DNA of 64,000 nucleotides from Streptosporangium roseum DSM 43021 (GCF_000024865.1 NC_013595.1:5270001-5334000), one strand, 5' to 3'; shown: positions 1 to 8,951, counted from the first letter of the stretch. Notes: generated by a model from the letters alone, not told the origin. A program made the numbers and translations.

Positions 1-181
1 TCAGGGCATCTGCCCAGCCGCCGACACGTGGCAGGCACGAGGCGGCACCGCCACTACGGTGCGGAGCGGCAGGAGGTGATCGGCCCGGATCATGGGACCG
101 TTTCGGCAAGTGTGCGCTGAATTCTGCGCATGTCGCCGTTCCTGCTCTACGCGACCCGGTGAACGTTTCCGGTCACGGCGG
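1..181. other. Left edge, no gene seen
   Basis: No convincing reading frame or RNA gene is visible. The stretch ends at the outer boundary of an IS630-type remnant, where a TA dinucleotide precedes a terminus-like GTGTCCTGCGCC. Confidence 0.5.
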
Positions 182-788
182 CTAGTGTCCTGCGCCTGAA
201 ATTCGTCGGCAATGTCGAGCGAGGGATTCGAGGACCTCCTCCGCGCTCTTCTCCCACACGAACGGCTTGGGATCCTCGTTCGACTGGCTGATCCAGTCGC
301 GGATGTCGGCCCCCAGCCTTTGCACGCTCTTGTGGGCTCCGCGCCTGATCAACTGGTCGGCCAGAAAGCCGGACCACCGCTCGACCTGGTCGACCCACGA
401 CGAACCGGTAGGGGTGAAGCGCCGATGGCGGGCCGGCCACGCCTTGATCGCCGGAGCCTTGTGCGTGCCGCAGGTGTTGCAGATCAGATGCACCTCCAGT
501 TCGGCGGGCACCGCCATGTCGATCATGATCAGGAACTTCTTGAACTCCGCGGCGCGATGCCGGCGGTGCAACTCGCCGATGACGGTCCCATCGGCGACGT
601 TGAACGCGGCGAACAGGCTGGTGATCCCAGCCGTCCAACCCACCCTGGGCGAACGCCACTCGCCACTTACGCACCGTTGCCAACGCCACCCCCAGATCCC
701 GCGCAACCTGCGCGTTACTCGCCCCCGGCTCGGCGCATGCCAATACGATCTTCGCTCGGATCGCCAACCTCGACGGCTGCGCCGACAA
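182..788 (-). pseudogene. IS630-family transposase remnant (internally deleted)
   Basis: The minus strand starts with a helix-turn-helix N-terminus (MSAQPSRLAIRAKIV, then the VARDLGVALATVRKW helix) at 788. Around position 625 it jumps into another frame that carries the C-terminal half of an IS630 DDE transposase: SLFAAFNVADGTVIG, HLICNTCGTHK, a VERWSGFLADQLIRRG block and the tail. The central part with the first catalytic Asp is missing, and the second catalytic Asp reads Asn (LICN against LICD in the copy at 29.6-29.8 kb). The low-coordinate end at about 183 begins GTGTCCTGCGCC after TA, like an IS630 terminus. The opposite terminus was not found. It is a dead element. Confidence 0.85.
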
Positions 789-868
789 ACCGATCGGCTG
801 AGGACGGGTCCACGACCCGTACGCCCTCTCCCGGCGCAGCCGCCAGTTCCGCTCGCAATTGCGTGGCG

Positions 869-1231
869 GCGTCGGCGCACGGCAACTGGAACACCCGCTG
901 GCGTGACCAGGTGCGCTTCGACCCCAGCGGCACCCACCCGAAGATCGTCTACCACAAGGACGGCGGTTCGACGCACACCTTCCGCTTCGCCAACGCCGCC
1001 GATGACACGGTGGAGAACCACGCCGGCGGATGGTTTTACCCGCGCCTGATCGGCTGGAACGGCCACCTGGGTATTTCCAATGGAGATGTCCGTTTCCGGA
1101 ACACGTTCGTGTACCACTCCAACTTCGGCGAGGCCCACCTCGAGATCGGCACAGCTTCCATGGAGGCCCGGCTCGAACGAGCCGAGCCCGGAGGCATCCC
1201 GTTCGCCCCCAAAGGCCCCTGGTCCTGGTAA
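869..1231 (+). pseudogene. 3' fragment of an unrecognised gene
   Basis: A clean reading frame with coding-like composition ends at 1231 (last residues PFAPKGPWSW). It includes a Trp/His-rich stretch (GNWNTRWRDQVRFDPSGTH, then GGWFYPRLIGW). No start codon precedes it before the IS630 remnant, so the 5' part was probably removed when the element came in or decayed. I do not recognise the family. The stop lies 24 bp before the next gene, suggesting the two were once co-transcribed. Confidence 0.45.
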
Positions 1232-1255
1232 CGAATCGCCACCAAGGAGATAGCG

Positions 1256-1861
1256 ATGAGCACCACAGATACCGGCCTCGGCAGCTTCGACATGAAGATC
1301 GAGGTGATCGTCCTGCCCGTCTCCGACGTCGAGCGGGCGACGGAGTTCTACCGCAGGATCGGCTGGAGGCAGGATGTCACGCCGCCCGGGGTCGAGCAGT
1401 TCACGCCGCCTGGTTCACCGGGTTCGGTGCACTTCGGGGAGAACATCACCTCGGCTGCGCCCGGCTCGGCCAGGGCGTACGTGATCGTCTCCGACATCGA
1501 GGCCGCCAGGCGCGCGCTGGTCGCGGCCGGCGTCGACGTCGGCGAGATCTTCCACCGCACCCCGGACGGGCAGGCGGACGGCCTGGATCCGGAGCGCCAC
1601 ACCTACAACTCCCTCGCCACCTTCAGCGACCCCGACGGCAACACCTGGGTCATGCAGGAGGTCACGACCCGGCTGCCCGGGCGTGTGGACCCGGCTCCGG
1701 CCTCGTACACCTCCGTGGGCGAACTGGCCGAGGCGCTGCGGCGGGCCGAGACCGCCCACGGCGAGCACGAGAAGCGCACCGGCGAACCTGACGCGGACTG
1801 GCCGAGCTGGTACGCCGCATACATGATCGCCGAGCAGGCCGGGACGGAGCTGCCCACCTAA
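1256..1861 (+). CDS. VOC (glyoxalase-fold) family protein
   Basis: A 201-aa protein. Residues about 12-140 form a vicinal-oxygen-chelate domain: MKIEVIVLPVSDVERATEFY is the first beta-alpha unit with the usual FYR motif, and SLATFSDPDGNTWVMQE is the closing strand with the metal-side Glu. A C-terminal extension (about 150-201, with DWPSWYAAYMIAEQAG) follows, as in many actinobacterial members. The start is ATG at 1256, with AAGGAG seven bases upstream. Members act as metal-dependent lyases, dioxygenases or drug-binding proteins, and the substrate cannot be told from sequence. The first half of the fold looks complete, so it should be functional. Confidence 0.85.
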   Translation: MSTTDTGLGSFDMKIEVIVLPVSDVERATEFYRRIGWRQDVTPPGVEQFTPPGSPGSVHFGENITSAAPGSARAYVIVSDIEAARRALVAAGVDVGEIFHRTPDGQADGLDPERHTYNSLATFSDPDGNTWVMQEVTTRLPGRVDPAPASYTSVGELAEALRRAETAHGEHEKRTGEPDADWPSWYAAYMIAEQAGTELPT

Positions 1862-2413
1862 CCGTGTTGGACATGCCGCCCTTCGCTCAGCCGAGCCGGC
1901 TCCGGATGATTCCGGCGAGGGCCGGATATCCGGCTTTGTTGGGGTGTGGCAGGAATACGACAGAAACGCACCACACCGGGCCCTGACCGGATAGAAGCTG
2001 TGATCTGTCCGGTCAACCCGGTGGCCGGCCGGTGCCGCTAACGGCTGTCCCGCCGTTCCTCAGCTCCGGATGCGGTGGCGCGGTGTGTTTCCGGCGCACT
2101 CCGGCTGTCCCCCGGTGTGCGGTGCTCAACCCTTCGAGATCATCTCGATGTGGGTTTTGGGCTTATGTGGGCTGCCCCCTACAGCATTGGCCGCAGGAGC
2201 TCGCACCCGGCGCAAGGCCGCCCGCCACGCGAGCACGGCCAGCGCGGCAGCAGTGGCTACGGCCAGGGCGAGAAGGCGCGCCGTCGGATCCTCCAGCGGG
2301 CGAGCGATGAGACGCCTGTGAGACGGCCACCCCGCTCGGCCGGTGGGCCTGATTCGGTTGGCGTCCCAGGATGCGCAGGATCGCCCGGTACCTGCGCATC
2401 CTGGGGAGAAATC
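1862..2413. other. Intergenic stretch without a recognisable gene
   Basis: About 550 bp. Short open frames are present on both strands, but none has a family-like motif, a convincing ribosome site or consistent third-position G/C. I see no terminator with a long perfect stem. The last 20 bases contain the GGGGAGAA ribosome site of the next reading frame. Confidence 0.4.
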
Positions 2414-2767
2414 ATGGCCGACTACAAGGTCCCGCCTGACCCGATCGCTGCTCAGCAGGCATTTCGGCAGGCCGAGCAGTGAGTCTCAGCGGCGTACGCG
2501 GCCCTGCCGTCGGCAGTGGACATCGCCGCCCAAGAGGCGGACGTCACCGAGGAGCAGCGAGAGCTCGACGAAGCTCGGGCCGAGCAGGGTCGCTGCATCG
2601 ACGCGATCTACGGCCACTCCCGGTGGGACGACATCGCAGACACGTACGCCACCAAGGTGGCGCTACGGAAGGCGGCCAAGGCCCGAGGGTGCGGCGTGCC
2701 TCTCCGCCCTGGTGGCCGGGGCTCGCCCGTCACACCTGTTGACGCTCAGGGGATGTACACCTCGTAG
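2414..2767 (+). pseudogene. Small coiled-coil-like gene interrupted by one in-frame TGA
   Basis: ATG at 2414 has an excellent ribosome site (GGGGAGAA, 7 nt away). The frame reads MADYKVPPDPIAAQQAFRQA and meets TGA at 2480-2482. It then continues in the same frame with no other stop to 2767, with a strongly charged helical sequence (DVTEEQRELDEARAEQGR, then IYGHSRWDDIADTYA). Composition and frame continuity on both sides suggest one gene of roughly 90-115 aa broken by a nonsense mutation. The 22-aa product alone would be meaningless. Readthrough is possible but unsupported. I do not recognise the family. The final residues overlap the convergent gene and may not be native. Confidence 0.5.
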
Positions 2768-3039
2768 TAGAAGCCCGCCAGATAAGGGCCACCCCCGCGA
2801 AACCAGTGACAGTAGACGAGCCCGGTGTATTGACCGTTCTGCGCGGCGTCCTCGTAGGCGAGGTCGCAGGCGGCCAGGGTCTGGTAGGGGCCCTGCAGGT
2901 ACCAGTCCGGTGTCGGCCAGGTCCCGGCGGCCATGGCCGCACTGGTCTGGATGGCGGCGACGGCGGGTGCGGTGCTAGCCAGGACACTGGCGCCCAGCGC
3001 CACGGCGAGTACAGCGGAATGTAATCGGCGGATCTTCAT
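2746..3039 (-). CDS. Small secreted protein (97 aa)
   Basis: The start is ATG at 3039 because a classical signal peptide begins there: MKIRRLHSAVLAVALGASVL followed by an AxA-type cleavage region (PAVAA, about residue 30). The frame stays open further upstream, but that part is basic and non-hydrophobic and was left out. The mature part is about 65 aa, rich in Trp/Tyr/Gly, with two cysteines (AACDLAYEDAAQNGQ and LVYCHWF) that could form one disulphide. The family is unknown. Its overall plan (short, signal peptide, Tyr/Trp-rich, two Cys) resembles other small secreted proteins of this window at 15.6, 16.4 and 40.0 kb, but sequence identity is not obvious. Confidence 0.7.
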   Translation of the reverse strand: MKIRRLHSAVLAVALGASVLASTAPAVAAIQTSAAMAAGTWPTPDWYLQGPYQTLAACDLAYEDAAQNGQYTGLVYCHWFRGGGPYLAGFYYEVYIP

Positions 3040-3222
3040 TGTGGGTGACCCCTCACATTCGGGAAGGAGAACACCCTCAGATAAGCACCGGCTATCGGGC
3101 TTGAAAAGATACCGATTCTCCATATTCAGCCGGATGGTGCGTTTGTCGAGGTTATTTCGCCGGGCCTGAACACGTGAGCGCCCCGCCGGCCTGAGCGGAC
3201 CGTCCGGGCCGCGACCTGCAGG

Positions 3223-3525
3223 TATGACGCAGGCAAGAAGATCAAGGAGCAGAAACGGCATGTCATGGTCGACACGCTCGGGCTACTGCTGTGCGTGATC
3301 GTCACCGCCGCGTCGGTCCAGGACCGTGACGGGGCGCACCCGCTGCCGGCCCTGCCGAGGGCGCGGTTCTCCACCATCAGGCTGGTGTGGGCCGACGGCG
3401 GCTACGCCGGACGGCTGCAGGCCTGGGCCAAGCAGGTCCTCGGCCTGGCCGTCACGATCGTCAAGCGCAGCGACGACGTCCGCGGCTTCGTCGTGTTACC
3501 AGGCTCTAACCCGCCTCCGCGCTGA
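3223..3525 (+). pseudogene. IS5-type transposase fragment
   Basis: The open frame encodes part of the DDE domain of an IS5-family transposase: YDAGKKIKEQKRHVMVDTLG, ASVQDRDG, then LVWADGGYAGRLQAWA with the second catalytic Asp, and IVKRSDDVRGF. Both the N-terminus and the C-terminal Glu region are absent. It ends 19 bp from the convergent response-regulator stop. It is a decayed insertion with no visible terminal repeats. Confidence 0.75.
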
Positions 3526-3543
3526 CCGTTGGCGCTCGCCCGG

Positions 3544-4173
3544 TCAGATGAGCCGCTGTTCCATCGCGACCACCACGGCGGCCGCCCGGTTGTCCACGCC
3601 CAGCTTGGCGAAGACGTGCTTGAGGTGGGTCTTGACGGTGGTCTCGCTGATGAGCAAGGCCCGCGCGACCTCCTTGTTGGCCGCGCCCCGCGCGATGAGC
3701 CTGAGCACCTCCAGCTCACGCGGGCTCGGCGAGGCCCGGCGCTTCCGGCCGAAGCCGTCGAGGAGCTGCGAGGTGATTCTCTGGGCCAGGATCCGGCCGC
3801 CGGCCGCCGCCGTGCGTACGGCGGCCTGCAACTCCTCGCGCGGCGCGTCCTTCAGCAGGTAGCCCGCCACGCCCGCGGCCAGCGCCCGCGACACGTCCGC
3901 GTCGGTGTCGTACGTGGTCAGCACGATGACGTGGACCTCCGGATGCTCCGAGCGCAGCCGCTCGATGGCGCCGACCCCGTCGAGCCCTGGCATGCGCAGG
4001 TCCATCAGCACCACGTCGGGACGCGTCGCCCGAGTCTGGGCGAGTGCCTGGTGTCCGTCGGCGGCCTCGGCGACCACCTCGATGTCGGGCACGCCGTGGA
4101 AGATGCCGCGCAGCCCGTCGCGCACCACCGGATGGTCGTCGACGATCATCAGACGTATGGGATGCTCACGCAC
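3544..4173 (-). CDS. NarL/FixJ-family response regulator
   Basis: A 209-aa protein. Residues 6-125 are a receiver domain: acidic pair D12/D13, phosphoacceptor D58 in VVLMDLRMPG, switch Thr in VIVLTTYDT and conserved Lys in YLLKDAPREEL. Residues about 145-205 are a LuxR-type HTH (SPRELEVLRLIARGAANKEV, VKTHLKHVFAKLG). The start overlaps the upstream sensor kinase gene by 25 bp, so the two are translationally coupled. With the ABC exporter genes it forms a four-gene operon read from 6653 down to 3544. It probably activates the exporter in response to membrane or drug stress sensed by the kinase, which is an inference from gene order. Confidence 0.92.
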   Translation of the reverse strand: MREHPIRLMIVDDHPVVRDGLRGIFHGVPDIEVVAEAADGHQALAQTRATRPDVVLMDLRMPGLDGVGAIERLRSEHPEVHVIVLTTYDTDADVSRALAAGVAGYLLKDAPREELQAAVRTAAAGGRILAQRITSQLLDGFGRKRRASPSPRELEVLRLIARGAANKEVARALLISETTVKTHLKHVFAKLGVDNRAAAVVVAMEQRLI

Positions 4174-5240
4174 AGCGCGGTCCCTCCCCCCGGCGCCGAC
4201 TCCACGGTCACCGTACCCCCTGATCGCGAGGCGCGCTCGCGCATGGCGATCAGCCCGTAGCCACCCCCGGTGGCGGCCGGATCGAAGCCCGTCCCGTCGT
4301 CGAGCACGTCCAGCGTGACCTCCTCGTCCATGTACGACAGGGTCAGCGCCGCGCGCCCGGCCCGCGCGTGCCTGGCCACGTTCGCCAGCGCTTCCTGCGC
4401 CGCCCGCAGCACCGTCGTCTCCATTTCTGACGGCAGCCGCCGCAGTTCGCCGTCCACCGAGACAGTCACGAGCACACCGGTGGCGGCGGACCAGCGCTCG
4501 GCGACCGCGGCCAGCGCCTCGTGGAGCTCGGCCCGCTCCAGCGGCTCGGGGCGCAGGGCGTCCACGGAGCGCCGGGCCTCGTTGAGGCTGTCCCGGGCCA
4601 GCTGCTTGGCCAGCGAGATCCGCTTGCGCACGGTGTCCGGGTCATCGATCCCCTGCTGGGCCGCCTCAAGCTGGGCGATGATCCCGCTGAACCCCTGGGC
4701 GAGCGTGTCGTGGATCTCCCTGGCCAGTCTGGCCCGCTCCTCCAGCGTGCCCACCACCCGGTTCTGCTCGCTGTGCCTGATGAGATCCCGGGCGAACAGC
4801 CCCATGACGGTCGCCAGCATGATGTTGCCCACGAGGCGTCCCAGGACGGACGGATCGTGGGGGATCATCTCGATCAGCCCGCCCGCGGCGGATGAGGAGA
4901 AGACGAGCATCACCGTGCCGGCGTAGCCCCATCGCCCGGGCAGCAGGAGGTACGGCAGTGCGAACATGCCGAACAGCGTCGTCTCGTACGCCGAATCCAT
5001 CCTGATCAGCGCGGACTGCAGCGCGATCAGCACCAGCAGGTGCCAGGCCATGGGATTGAGCCGTTCGAGGAGAGCGGGCCTGCGCGCGACGAAGAACGCG
5101 TACCAGCCGGCCATCAGTGCCGTGAGCGCGAGCGTGGCGGGATCGGGACCTCCCTCCAGGACCACGATCGTCGCGGCGACCGTGAGGCAGGTGTAGAACA
5201 GCAGGTGGAAGACCCGGACCCAGCCCGCCTCATCCATCAC
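4149..5240 (-). CDS. DesK/NarX-type sensor histidine kinase
   Basis: A 363-aa protein with four to six hydrophobic helices in residues 10-150 and almost no extracytoplasmic loop, as in DesK-like membrane sensors. The HisKA_3 dimerisation helix has phosphoacceptor H177 in RLAREIHDTLAQGFSGII. The HATPase domain follows (EALANVARHARAGRA N-box, LDVLDDGTGFDP G1 box, GGYGLIAMRERA G2 box). The stop overlaps the response regulator start, and the start is 4 bp after the permease stop. It is predicted to phosphorylate the neighbouring regulator. The signal is unknown; a membrane-fluidity or drug-type stimulus would fit the sensor architecture. Confidence 0.92.
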   Translation of the reverse strand: MMDEAGWVRVFHLLFYTCLTVAATIVVLEGGPDPATLALTALMAGWYAFFVARRPALLERLNPMAWHLLVLIALQSALIRMDSAYETTLFGMFALPYLLLPGRWGYAGTVMLVFSSSAAGGLIEMIPHDPSVLGRLVGNIMLATVMGLFARDLIRHSEQNRVVGTLEERARLAREIHDTLAQGFSGIIAQLEAAQQGIDDPDTVRKRISLAKQLARDSLNEARRSVDALRPEPLERAELHEALAAVAERWSAATGVLVTVSVDGELRRLPSEMETTVLRAAQEALANVARHARAGRAALTLSYMDEEVTLDVLDDGTGFDPAATGGGYGLIAMRERASRSGGTVTVESAPGGGTALCVSIPYV

Positions 5241-5244
5241 CCGA

Positions 5245-5943
5245 TCACTCCCAGCGGAACAGCGCAGCCGCCACGGCGGTGCCGAGGACGGTTATCCCCG
5301 AAAGTATCAGCAGGGGCGGCAGCGTCGGGACGTCGGACCAGCTCTCCCGCAGGGCGGTCACGGCGTGGGTGAGCGGCAGGTAGTCGCCGATCCTGTGCAT
5401 CGTCTCCGGCACGCCTTCACGGGGGATGGCCGCGCCGGCCAGGAAGATCATCGGAAACATGACCAGCAGCCCGATCAGCTCGGCGGTCCGTGCGCGTGGC
5501 ACGACGGCGGCGATCACGAACCCGATGGCGTAGCACATCAGCGCGCTCAGTACGAAGGCCAGCGCCAGCCAGGCAGGATGCGCGGGCGGGTCCACCCCGA
5601 ACCCGATCATGCCGACCCCCATGACGATGGCCGCCCCGGCGAGCGCCATCGAGAGCTGGGCCACGAGCTGCGCGGTGAGCAGCACGAACGGCGAGACTGG
5701 GGTGGTCGCGAGGCGGCGCAGCACCTTCCGCTCCCGGTAGGTCGCCAGGGTCGCGGGCAGCGCGGTGATCCCGCCGATGGCCAGGATCATGGCCAGGTAG
5801 CCGGGCACGTGGATCTCAAGCCGGTTGCTGCCGCCGTTCAGCATGAGAAGCATGGACGGGAAGGCGACCATGAAGAACAGGCTGCCCGGGTCCCTGGCCA
5901 ACAGCCTGAGTTCTGTCGCCGACAGGTGGGCGAACGCCTTCAT
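5245..5943 (-). CDS. ABC-2 type transporter permease
   Basis: A 232-aa protein with six predicted transmembrane helices in the ABC2_membrane pattern (LARDPGSLFFMVAFPSMLL, FVLLTAQLVAQLSMALAGAA, AELIGLLVMFPMIFLAGAAI). ATG at 5943 was chosen because the ATPase gene ends ATGA over it (4-bp overlap). The longer upstream frame is the shadow of the ATPase gene. It pairs with the ATPase to make an efflux pump of the DrrAB/YadGH type. The substrate is likely a hydrophobic compound or lipid, not determinable here. Confidence 0.9.
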   Translation of the reverse strand: MKAFAHLSATELRLLARDPGSLFFMVAFPSMLLMLNGGSNRLEIHVPGYLAMILAIGGITALPATLATYRERKVLRRLATTPVSPFVLLTAQLVAQLSMALAGAAIVMGVGMIGFGVDPPAHPAWLALAFVLSALMCYAIGFVIAAVVPRARTAELIGLLVMFPMIFLAGAAIPREGVPETMHRIGDYLPLTHAVTALRESWSDVPTLPPLLILSGITVLGTAVAAALFRWE

Positions 5944-6653
5944 CGCCCCTCCCCCGACAGCGCGAAGTACGCCTCCTCCAGGGAGCCGGTCCCGGTCCGG
6001 CCGATCAGCTCGCGAGGGCTGCCGAGCGCGATGATCCGGCCGTTGCCGAAGACGGCGACCCGGTCGCACAGTTCCTCGGCCTCGTCCATGAAATGGCTCA
6101 CCAGCACCGCCGTGGTACCGGAGGCCTTGAGGTCGCCGATGAGCGTCCATGTCTCGCGGCGGGCGACGGGGTCGAGGCCTGTGGTGAGCTCGTCGAGCAC
6201 CACCAGTTCGGGGCCGCCCACCAGGGCCATCGCGAGCTTGAGCCGCTGCTGCTGGCCACCTGACAGGTCACCGAACGCCTTGTTCGCGATCGGGCCGAGC
6301 CCCCAGCGCTCCAGCACCGCCCGCCAGTCGTCCGGGCGATCGTAGAACGCCGCGAACAGGCGCATGGCCTCGGCCACCCTGAGCCGGTCGGGCAGCTCAC
6401 CCTGTTGGAGCTGCACGCCTGTGCGCTGGGCGAGGGCGCGGCGGCGTCTCGCGGGGTTCTCACCGAGCACGCGTATGGTCCCCGAGTCCGGCTTGCGCAG
6501 CCCGACCAGGCATTCCACCGTGGTGGTCTTGCCCGCGCCGTTATGGCCCAGGACTCCGAACGTCTCTCCCCGCGCCACCGTGAACGACACCCCGTCGACC
6601 GCCCGGGTGTTTCCATAGTTCTTGCGGAGGTCCTCGACCTCGATCACCGTCAT
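5940..6653 (-). CDS. ABC transporter ATP-binding protein (DrrA-like)
   Basis: About 237 aa with a complete nucleotide-binding domain: Walker A GHNGAGKTT, Q-loop, signature LSGGQQQR, Walker B LVVLDELTTGLDP (Glu then Leu as usual), and the switch His in AVLVSHFMDEAEEL. ATG at 6653 starts MTVIEVEDLRKNYG, the usual family N-terminus. A further ATG at 6689 in the same frame adds 12 non-conserved residues. It is the first gene of the four-gene exporter/two-component operon, so the promoter should lie in 6654-6780. Confidence 0.92.
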   Translation of the reverse strand: MTVIEVEDLRKNYGNTRAVDGVSFTVARGETFGVLGHNGAGKTTTVECLVGLRKPDSGTIRVLGENPARRRRALAQRTGVQLQQGELPDRLRVAEAMRLFAAFYDRPDDWRAVLERWGLGPIANKAFGDLSGGQQQRLKLAMALVGGPELVVLDELTTGLDPVARRETWTLIGDLKASGTTAVLVSHFMDEAEELCDRVAVFGNGRIIALGSPRELIGRTGTGSLEEAYFALSGEGR

Positions 6654-7254
6654 GCTCCGAGCCTGGCCGGGCGCGAGGTCGCACGGCATCGCCCGATCGT
6701 GCGGACGCCATCCTCCTTCCGGAGGATGACGTCACCTCGGCGTATCACTCGAACTGGTCCCGGTCACGCCAGGCACCGGGTGACCTAGCAGGGCGTGCCC
6801 GGACGTCCGCCGGGCACGCCCTGCAGTCCTTCATCGCGCCGCCGAAGTTGAACGACCCCGCCAGGTACTTGGTGACCGCCACGTACAGGGGTGTCCGGTG
6901 GGTTTCCCCGGCCCCGCCCGCCGCACCCCGCGTGCGCCTCTCCACGCACCGGGCGCTCCATGTGCCTGGCCCGTTGGTCAGCCGCTCGGCGCTACTGCTG
7001 GGCTCAGGGGTCCACGAGGTCGCGATTGGTGTCCTGTCTGCCTCCGAAACGGCCCCGACTCCTGTGGCTACGCTCGGCCGCCACTCGACGCCCCTCAAGG
7101 CCGTAGCGATCTCAAGCGGGGCATACCTTGCGGTAACCGTCTTCGCCTTCCCGACCGTGATACCGGCTGGTCATATGTACTGAGGCTGTTCTCTCAGGAA
7201 GTTCCGATCCTGCCCGGCGCCGATGTCCCGGGAACCGCCGGCAGGCCGTACGCC
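6654..7254. other. Intergenic region upstream of the ABC operon
   Basis: About 600 bp that must contain the ABC operon promoter. AAGGAGG at about 6712-6718 on the minus strand lies too far from the chosen ATG to serve it. A perfect hairpin sits at 6788-6824. Beyond it, 6850-7240 holds only short low-quality frames on both strands. It may be decayed coding sequence, but nothing is recognisable. Confidence 0.4.
6788..6824. terminator. Strong rho-independent-type hairpin
   Basis: A perfect 15-bp G/C-rich stem (6788-6802 paired with 6810-6824) with a 7-nt loop. No U-tract, which is common in actinomycetes. No intact gene ends next to it, so it may be what remains of a deleted neighbour or it may insulate the ABC operon promoter. 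Confidence 0.7.
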
Positions 7255-7800
7255 CTATGCCGCGCCGGGAGGGACTGGCCCGTCGGCTGTGTCGGCGTGG
7301 GCTTGGTCCAGCGAAATGGGGCCGAGGTCGGCGGCGGTCTGTGCCAGCGCGCGGATGGTGGGGCGGTCGGCGGTGGACCGCCAGATCAGGGCGAAATGGA
7401 GGGCGGGCGCATCGCGGACGGGCACGAAGACGATGCCGGGCGGGCTGTTGTAGCGGGCGGCGATTTCACCCAGCGGGTGGACACAGTGTCCGGCGGCGAC
7501 CAGGGTGAGGATCTCGTGGAAGGTGCGCGCGATGGGCCCGCGCGGGATGCGGCGGCCGAGCGGCGTGCGGACGGGGGTCATGGACGAGACCCAGTACTCC
7601 GGGGCACCGGGACCGAGGTCGACGACGTGGTTGTCGGCGAGGTCCTCCAGGGACGCGCTACCGCGATCGGCCAGCGGATGGTCGGAGGCAACCGCCAGCA
7701 CACGACCGCTGGTGAGCACGGTGGGGCCGACAGTGAGGTCTGGTTCGGCCACCGGCAACCACAGCACGTGCGCGTCGGCGTCTCCGTTGCGCAGGGCGGC
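7255..7800 (-). pseudogene. LysR-family regulator, C-terminal half only
   Basis: The minus-strand frame encodes a LysR substrate-binding domain: DAHVLWLPVAEPDLTVGPTV, RVLAVASDHPLADRGSASLE, HEILTLVAAGHCVHPLGEIA and LIWRSTADRPTIRALAQTA. The N-terminal winged helix and the first lobe are missing. At about 7800 the sequence passes directly into the C-terminal half of an oppositely oriented SDR gene. Regulator and SDR were presumably divergent neighbours, and a single deletion took the shared promoter plus both 5' halves. It cannot bind DNA. Confidence 0.85.
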
Positions 7801-8202
7801 GGCGGATACGTCGCCTCCAAGTGGGCCCTGGAAGGCATGAGTGAAACCCTCGCCCAGGAAGTCGCCGCCTTCGGCATCAAGGTGACCCTGGTCGAGCCCG
7901 GCTCCTACGCCACCGAAGGGGCCGCCGGCGCCGTCCACGCCGACGCCAACCCGCTCTACGACGGTCTCCGCGAGGGCTTCGCCGCGTTCGCCAAGACGCT
8001 TGACGTCGGTGACCCGGCCGCCGCTGGCCGGGCACTTCTCAAGGTCGCCGACGCAGACAACCCGCCGCTGCGGGTGTTCTTCGGCACCCAGGGCAACCAG
8101 ATCGTTCCCCTGGTCTACGCCGACCGGCTCAAGACCTGGACCGACTGGCACGACCTCGCGGCGGAGGCACACGGGCACACCCCCGTGGGCCCGGCTGCCT
8201 GA
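7801..8202 (+). pseudogene. Short-chain dehydrogenase, C-terminal half only
   Basis: The frame contains the active-site region YVASKWALEGMSETLAQEV, with the YxxxK Tyr and Lys, and the substrate-side half (VTLVEPGSYAT; ADRLKTWTDWHDLA), ending at 8202. The Rossmann glycine motif, the NNAG motif and the catalytic Ser are absent because the gene starts inside the coding sequence at the 7800 deletion junction. The classical SDR length is about 280 aa and only about 130 aa remain. It is non-functional. Confidence 0.85.
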
Positions 8203-8339
8203 CCCGGCGACCGACCTGCGGGAGGGCGCAGACCGCACCGCGGGACCCCTTCGGCAGGAACGGCTCTCACCCCGAAGCGTTCGTACACCTCAGCAGGGTG
8301 AGGGCCGAGGTTCTGGCACCACACCGCCGCACTCATTGA

Positions 8340-8909
8340 CCGACCGAGTGGCGGCTCCCCGTGACTGTAGGAGCTCCGGGCCAAGTAAGGCAGCAGCGCG
8401 AGCGCTCTGTCGTGGGGCCCGGCGGTGAGCTGGGCGTGGCGGACGTGGCGGCGGGCCCGGCGCTCGCCCAGGGCGCGGGGTGTGCGGTACGGCGGAAGGC
8501 GCGTTCGCGCCGGGTTTGAGGTTTGCCGACGTCGCGATGGGCGTAGATGTCGTCGATGGCCGACAGATAGGTGTCGAGAGTGTTGGGGGCGGCGGCCGTT
8601 CTTGAGGTGGCGGCGGAAGTCGCACACGGCGCCGGTGGCGGCGATGGGGTCGGTGAGCGGGTCGCCGTCCAGCGCACCGGCGTCGGCCTGGCCGGCGGAC
8701 CAGGCCAGGTAGCCGCGCAGCCGGGAGTGGTACTTGGTTTTACTGGAGTCGGCCGGCGGCGAGTGCTCCAGCGCCGCGGCGTACTCGGCAAGGACTCCCG
8801 CGTACGGGCCGGGGAGCGCGGGAGCGGCTTGTGTTTCCGGAAGCTGTTCCGGGGGCTTGCGCGATCTCCTGGATTGCGTTTCCGGAAGTAACTCCCGGAA
8901 TCGCGGCAT
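8340..8909 (-). pseudogene. Tyrosine recombinase (XerC/D-like) remnant with frameshifts
   Basis: The frame from ATG 8909 reads an N-terminal core-binding domain (SSKTKYHSRLRGYLAWSAGQ, TGAVCDFRRHLK). It continues in a second frame (NTLDTYLSAIDDIYAHRDVG) and returns to the first (PRALGERRARRHVR, PHDRALALLPYLA), which is the beginning of the catalytic domain. The R-H-R-Y catalytic half is missing. At least two frameshifts and a 3' truncation make it dead. It probably marks an old integrated element. Confidence 0.65.
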
Positions 8910-8916
8910 TCCGGAA
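8835..8916. repeat. Three TTCCGGAA palindromes
   Basis: The 8-bp palindrome TTCCGGAA occurs at 8835-8842, 8880-8887 and 8909-8916, partly inside the start of the recombinase remnant and giving its repeated LPETQ motif. Three copies in 82 bp is more than expected by chance. It could be a protein-binding cluster or simply repeated coding sequence. Confidence 0.45.
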
Positions 8917-8951
8917 GTAGAGCAGGGTCGGTTGCGCCTCCGCGCGGGCGT

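Noticed and set aside
6850..7240. Open frames on both strands as a membrane-protein remnant
   Set aside because: Hydrophobic stretches occur but no recognisable family signature or consistent codon bias was found.
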